NCBI RefSeq assembly: GCF_000315545.1
Contig: NZ_JH992902.1
Span: forward strand, 159,280-223,279
Direction of reading: 5' to 3'
DNA length: 64,000 nucleotides
DNA from: Selenomonas sp. F0473
GTDB lineage: Bacteria > Bacillota > Negativicutes > Selenomonadales > Selenomonadaceae
Within the stretch, counting starts at the first letter, position 1; each line of letters starts with the position of its first letter. This document shows, piece after piece, positions 62,619 to 64,000 of the stretch. Position numbers and translations under genes: made by a program. Below the pieces are notes generated by a model that did no database searches, had not been told where the DNA came from, and was given only the letters and a program-made list of their open reading frames with translations.

Positions 62619-63194
62619 ATGGGGATATTGAATCGCTTGCTGCTGCTGCCGCTTACTCTGCTCACAATGGCGCTTGCAGTTGTGGCAGCCGCTGCGGCAC
62701 TCCAGTTGATCCCGGAGAGTATTTGGCTTAACGAACTGCACTACGCGTTGTCCCGTGAAGAATTTTTGGCGGTCTGCATCGTCGTATTTCTGCTTGGGCT
62801 CAAGTTATTCTTTGCGGTGTTTGCCGTACGTTCCCATGGCGGAAGAGCACACGGCGAGATCATGGTGATCGATACGCCCGCGGGTGCGGTGCAGGTGGAG
62901 CTTTCCGCCATCCGCGGCATTGTCGAGCGTGTGGCGCTCGGCGTTTCCGGCGTACGTGAGGCGTCCGCCCATGTGTCCGTTCCAGCACGGCAAACCGAGG
63001 GGACCGTTCCGCTTCAGGTCGAACTGAAGCTGGTTCTTGCCGCGCAGGCACATCTCTCGGCGGTTTCGGCGCAGCTAACGGAGCGCATCCGCCAGGATCT
63101 CTTGAATCTGCTCGGTATCGAGGGCGTTCCCGTTGCAATTCGGGTGACCGGCGTTTCCAATGTCACGGCGCAGTCGAAAAAGCGCGTTGTATAG
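62619..63194 (+). CDS. amaP: AmaP-like alkaline shock response membrane anchor protein
   Basis: The 191-residue protein has two N-terminal membrane helices (about 5-30 and 46-68) and a cytoplasmic part (about 85-185) resembling the Asp23 fold, the layout of AmaP, which anchors Asp23 at the membrane. It lies 21 bases after the Asp23-family gene and just before the DUF2273 gene, its usual company. Confidence 0.85.
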   Translation: MGILNRLLLLPLTLLTMALAVVAAAAALQLIPESIWLNELHYALSREEFLAVCIVVFLLGLKLFFAVFAVRSHGGRAHGEIMVIDTPAGAVQVELSAIRGIVERVALGVSGVREASAHVSVPARQTEGTVPLQVELKLVLAAQAHLSAVSAQLTERIRQDLLNLLGIEGVPVAIRVTGVSNVTAQSKKRVV

Positions 63195-63206
63195 TAGGTG
63201 ATGGAT

Positions 63207-63464
63207 ATGAAAGAACAAATCATCCGTTTCCTGCAGGAAGAATGGCAGAATAACCGCGGGCGTTCAATGGGGCTCCTGCTCGGAGCAGCCTTTGGCATTG
63301 CCGTGCTCGTCTTTGGATTTTGGCGGACGGTATTCTTTATTGCCTGTGCGCTCCTCGGCATGTGTATCGGTCGATGGATCGAGCGCAGAGGCACCTGGGC
63401 GGGGATGCGTGCGGATATGATGGAAAGCGCCTTTATGCAGCGCTTGTTTCGGAGGATCAGATGA
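63207..63464 (+). CDS. DUF2273 small membrane protein
   Basis: The 85-residue protein has two closely spaced membrane helices (about 20-38 and 42-58, with GLLLGAAFGIAVLVFGFW) and charged ends, as in DUF2273 proteins found next to asp23 and amaP. The function is unknown. ATG 63207 follows GTAGGTGATGG; GTG 63198 is an alternative. Its stop overlaps the nusB start (ATGA). Confidence 0.85.
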   Translation: MKEQIIRFLQEEWQNNRGRSMGLLLGAAFGIAVLVFGFWRTVFFIACALLGMCIGRWIERRGTWAGMRADMMESAFMQRLFRRIR

Positions 63465-63874
63465 GCCGCAGGAATGCGCGTGAAGCGGCTCTTTTGACCC
63501 TGTTTCAGATGGATTTTGCTGCGGACGGAGACATGCCGCGCGATGTGAGCGAACTTGCCGTCGATACGGTAGGAGATCTGAAAAAAAAAGATCTTCCCTA
63601 TGCGCGGGGGCTCGTCGCCGGAACGTGTGCCGCGCGCGCCGATATTGACGCCGCAATTGAGCGATCTGCGAAAGAGTGGAAGCTTGAGCGCATGGCGGGG
63701 GTCGACCGCAATCTGATCCGCATGGCGTTCTACGAAATGTATTACCAGGAAGAGCGCATCGATCCCGGAACGGCGATCAACGAAGCCGTAGAGCTTGCGA
63801 AAAAATACGGTTCGGAAGATGCGGGCCGTTATGTAAACGGTATCTTGTCCGCGATGCAAAAGTCTCTGTCTTGA
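63461..63874 (+). CDS. nusB: Transcription antitermination factor NusB
   Basis: The 137-residue protein begins SRRNAREAALLTLFQMDF and ends with INEAVELAKKYGSEDAGRYVNGIL in part (AINEAVELAKKYG near residue 108), both clear NusB marks. With NusE it binds boxA RNA and supports rRNA transcription. ATG 63461 overlaps the DUF2273 stop; the long upstream extension of the frame is not real. It is followed by a terminator and xseA. Confidence 0.96.
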   Translation: MSRRNAREAALLTLFQMDFAADGDMPRDVSELAVDTVGDLKKKDLPYARGLVAGTCAARADIDAAIERSAKEWKLERMAGVDRNLIRMAFYEMYYQEERIDPGTAINEAVELAKKYGSEDAGRYVNGILSAMQKSLS

Positions 63875-63881
63875 AGAAAAT

Positions 63882-63919
63882 CCGTTGCGCGATATTTTTC
63901 GCGCACCGGGTCTTTTTTT
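63882..63919 (+). terminator. Terminator between nusB and xseA
   Basis: TGCGCGA (63886-63892) pairs with TCGCGCA (63899-63905), extended by CCG (63882-63884) with CGG (63907-63909) across a mismatch. A run of T's follows (63911-63919). Confidence 0.7.
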
Positions 63920-63945
63920 ATCAAGTATACGCATAGAAGGTAGTT

Positions 63946-64000
63946 ATGGCAGTTCATAGTGTCAGCGACGTAACGCGTTATATTAAGAGCATGTTCGAGG
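63946..64000 (+). CDS. xseA: Exodeoxyribonuclease VII large subunit, start only
   Basis: Only the first 18 codons are in the window. They read MAVHSVSDVTRYIKSMFE, which resembles the N-terminal OB-fold start of XseA (VSxLTRYIKxLLE). The position after nusB is the usual one in Firmicutes. GAAGGTAG precedes the ATG. The gene runs off the right edge. Confidence 0.7.
   Translation, partial: MAVHSVSDVTRYIKSMFE

Overview
The window looks like chromosome of a diderm Firmicute of the Negativicutes, most likely the Selenomonas group. This is inferred from gene content, not from a marker search. Firmicute-type genes (YacL-like PIN/TRAM protein, IreB, a DUF1292 protein, Asp23/AmaP, FabK, a YneA-like LysM protein) sit beside outer-membrane genes (TonB-dependent receptor, ExbB/ExbD/TonB). 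The DNA is GC-rich, which produces many long antisense shadow ORFs. About 64 real genes are packed tightly, often with ATGA overlaps. I saw no tRNA, rRNA, CRISPR array, prophage or insertion sequence.

Layout. 0.1-4.5 kb: a giant 2-hydroxyacyl-CoA dehydratase activase-like protein. 4.6-5.1 kb: a LysM membrane protein behind a promoter with LexA-like boxes. 5.1-9.4 kb: thrS with its own promoter and a hairpin leader, then infC-rpmI-rplT behind an L20-type leader, then a SpoU methyltransferase and a convergent thioredoxin. 9.9-13.0 kb: a PAS-GGDEF-EAL protein overlapping queF and a pyridoxal kinase gene. 13.1-17.6 kb: a radical SAM gene, pheS, pheT and zapA. 17.7-22.1 kb, minus strand: a Fur-controlled operon of TonB-dependent receptor, exbB, exbD and tonB. 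22.2-26.5 kb: yacL-like, ispD, ispF, fabK and an unrecognised gene. 26.6-30.6 kb, minus strand: tex, broken by an apparent one-base deletion, and a double CobT-like protein. 30.8-31.8 kb: a PerR-like regulator and a SpeD-like protein that lacks its pyruvoyl serine.

32.0-39.2 kb is a cell-shape and division-site cluster: mreB-mreC-mreD-mrdA-minC-minD-minE-rodA. 39.3-44.5 kb: a radical SAM/DUF2344 fusion, a GT51 glycosyltransferase with a HIT-type DUF4931 protein, and trmD. 44.6-51.2 kb: pncB, aroE, tgt, yajC, a 5-formyltetrahydrofolate cyclo-ligase, secD and secF. 51.3-58.5 kb: recJ, rel, a HAD hydrolase, ireB, ruvX, a DUF1292 gene and mltG. 58.5-64.0 kb: a U32 peptidase, acylphosphatase, aroQ, an M24 peptidase, efp, Asp23-AmaP-DUF2273, nusB and the start of xseA.

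Most of this is housekeeping. The observations most worth following are the double CobT-like protein (possibly a fused ArsA/ArsB-type phenol-activating enzyme for cobamide lower ligands), the SpeD paralogue with Gly at the pyruvoyl position, the SOS-type control of the LysM protein, the compact attenuator-like leader of thrS, the ATA start of infC, and the tex frameshift.
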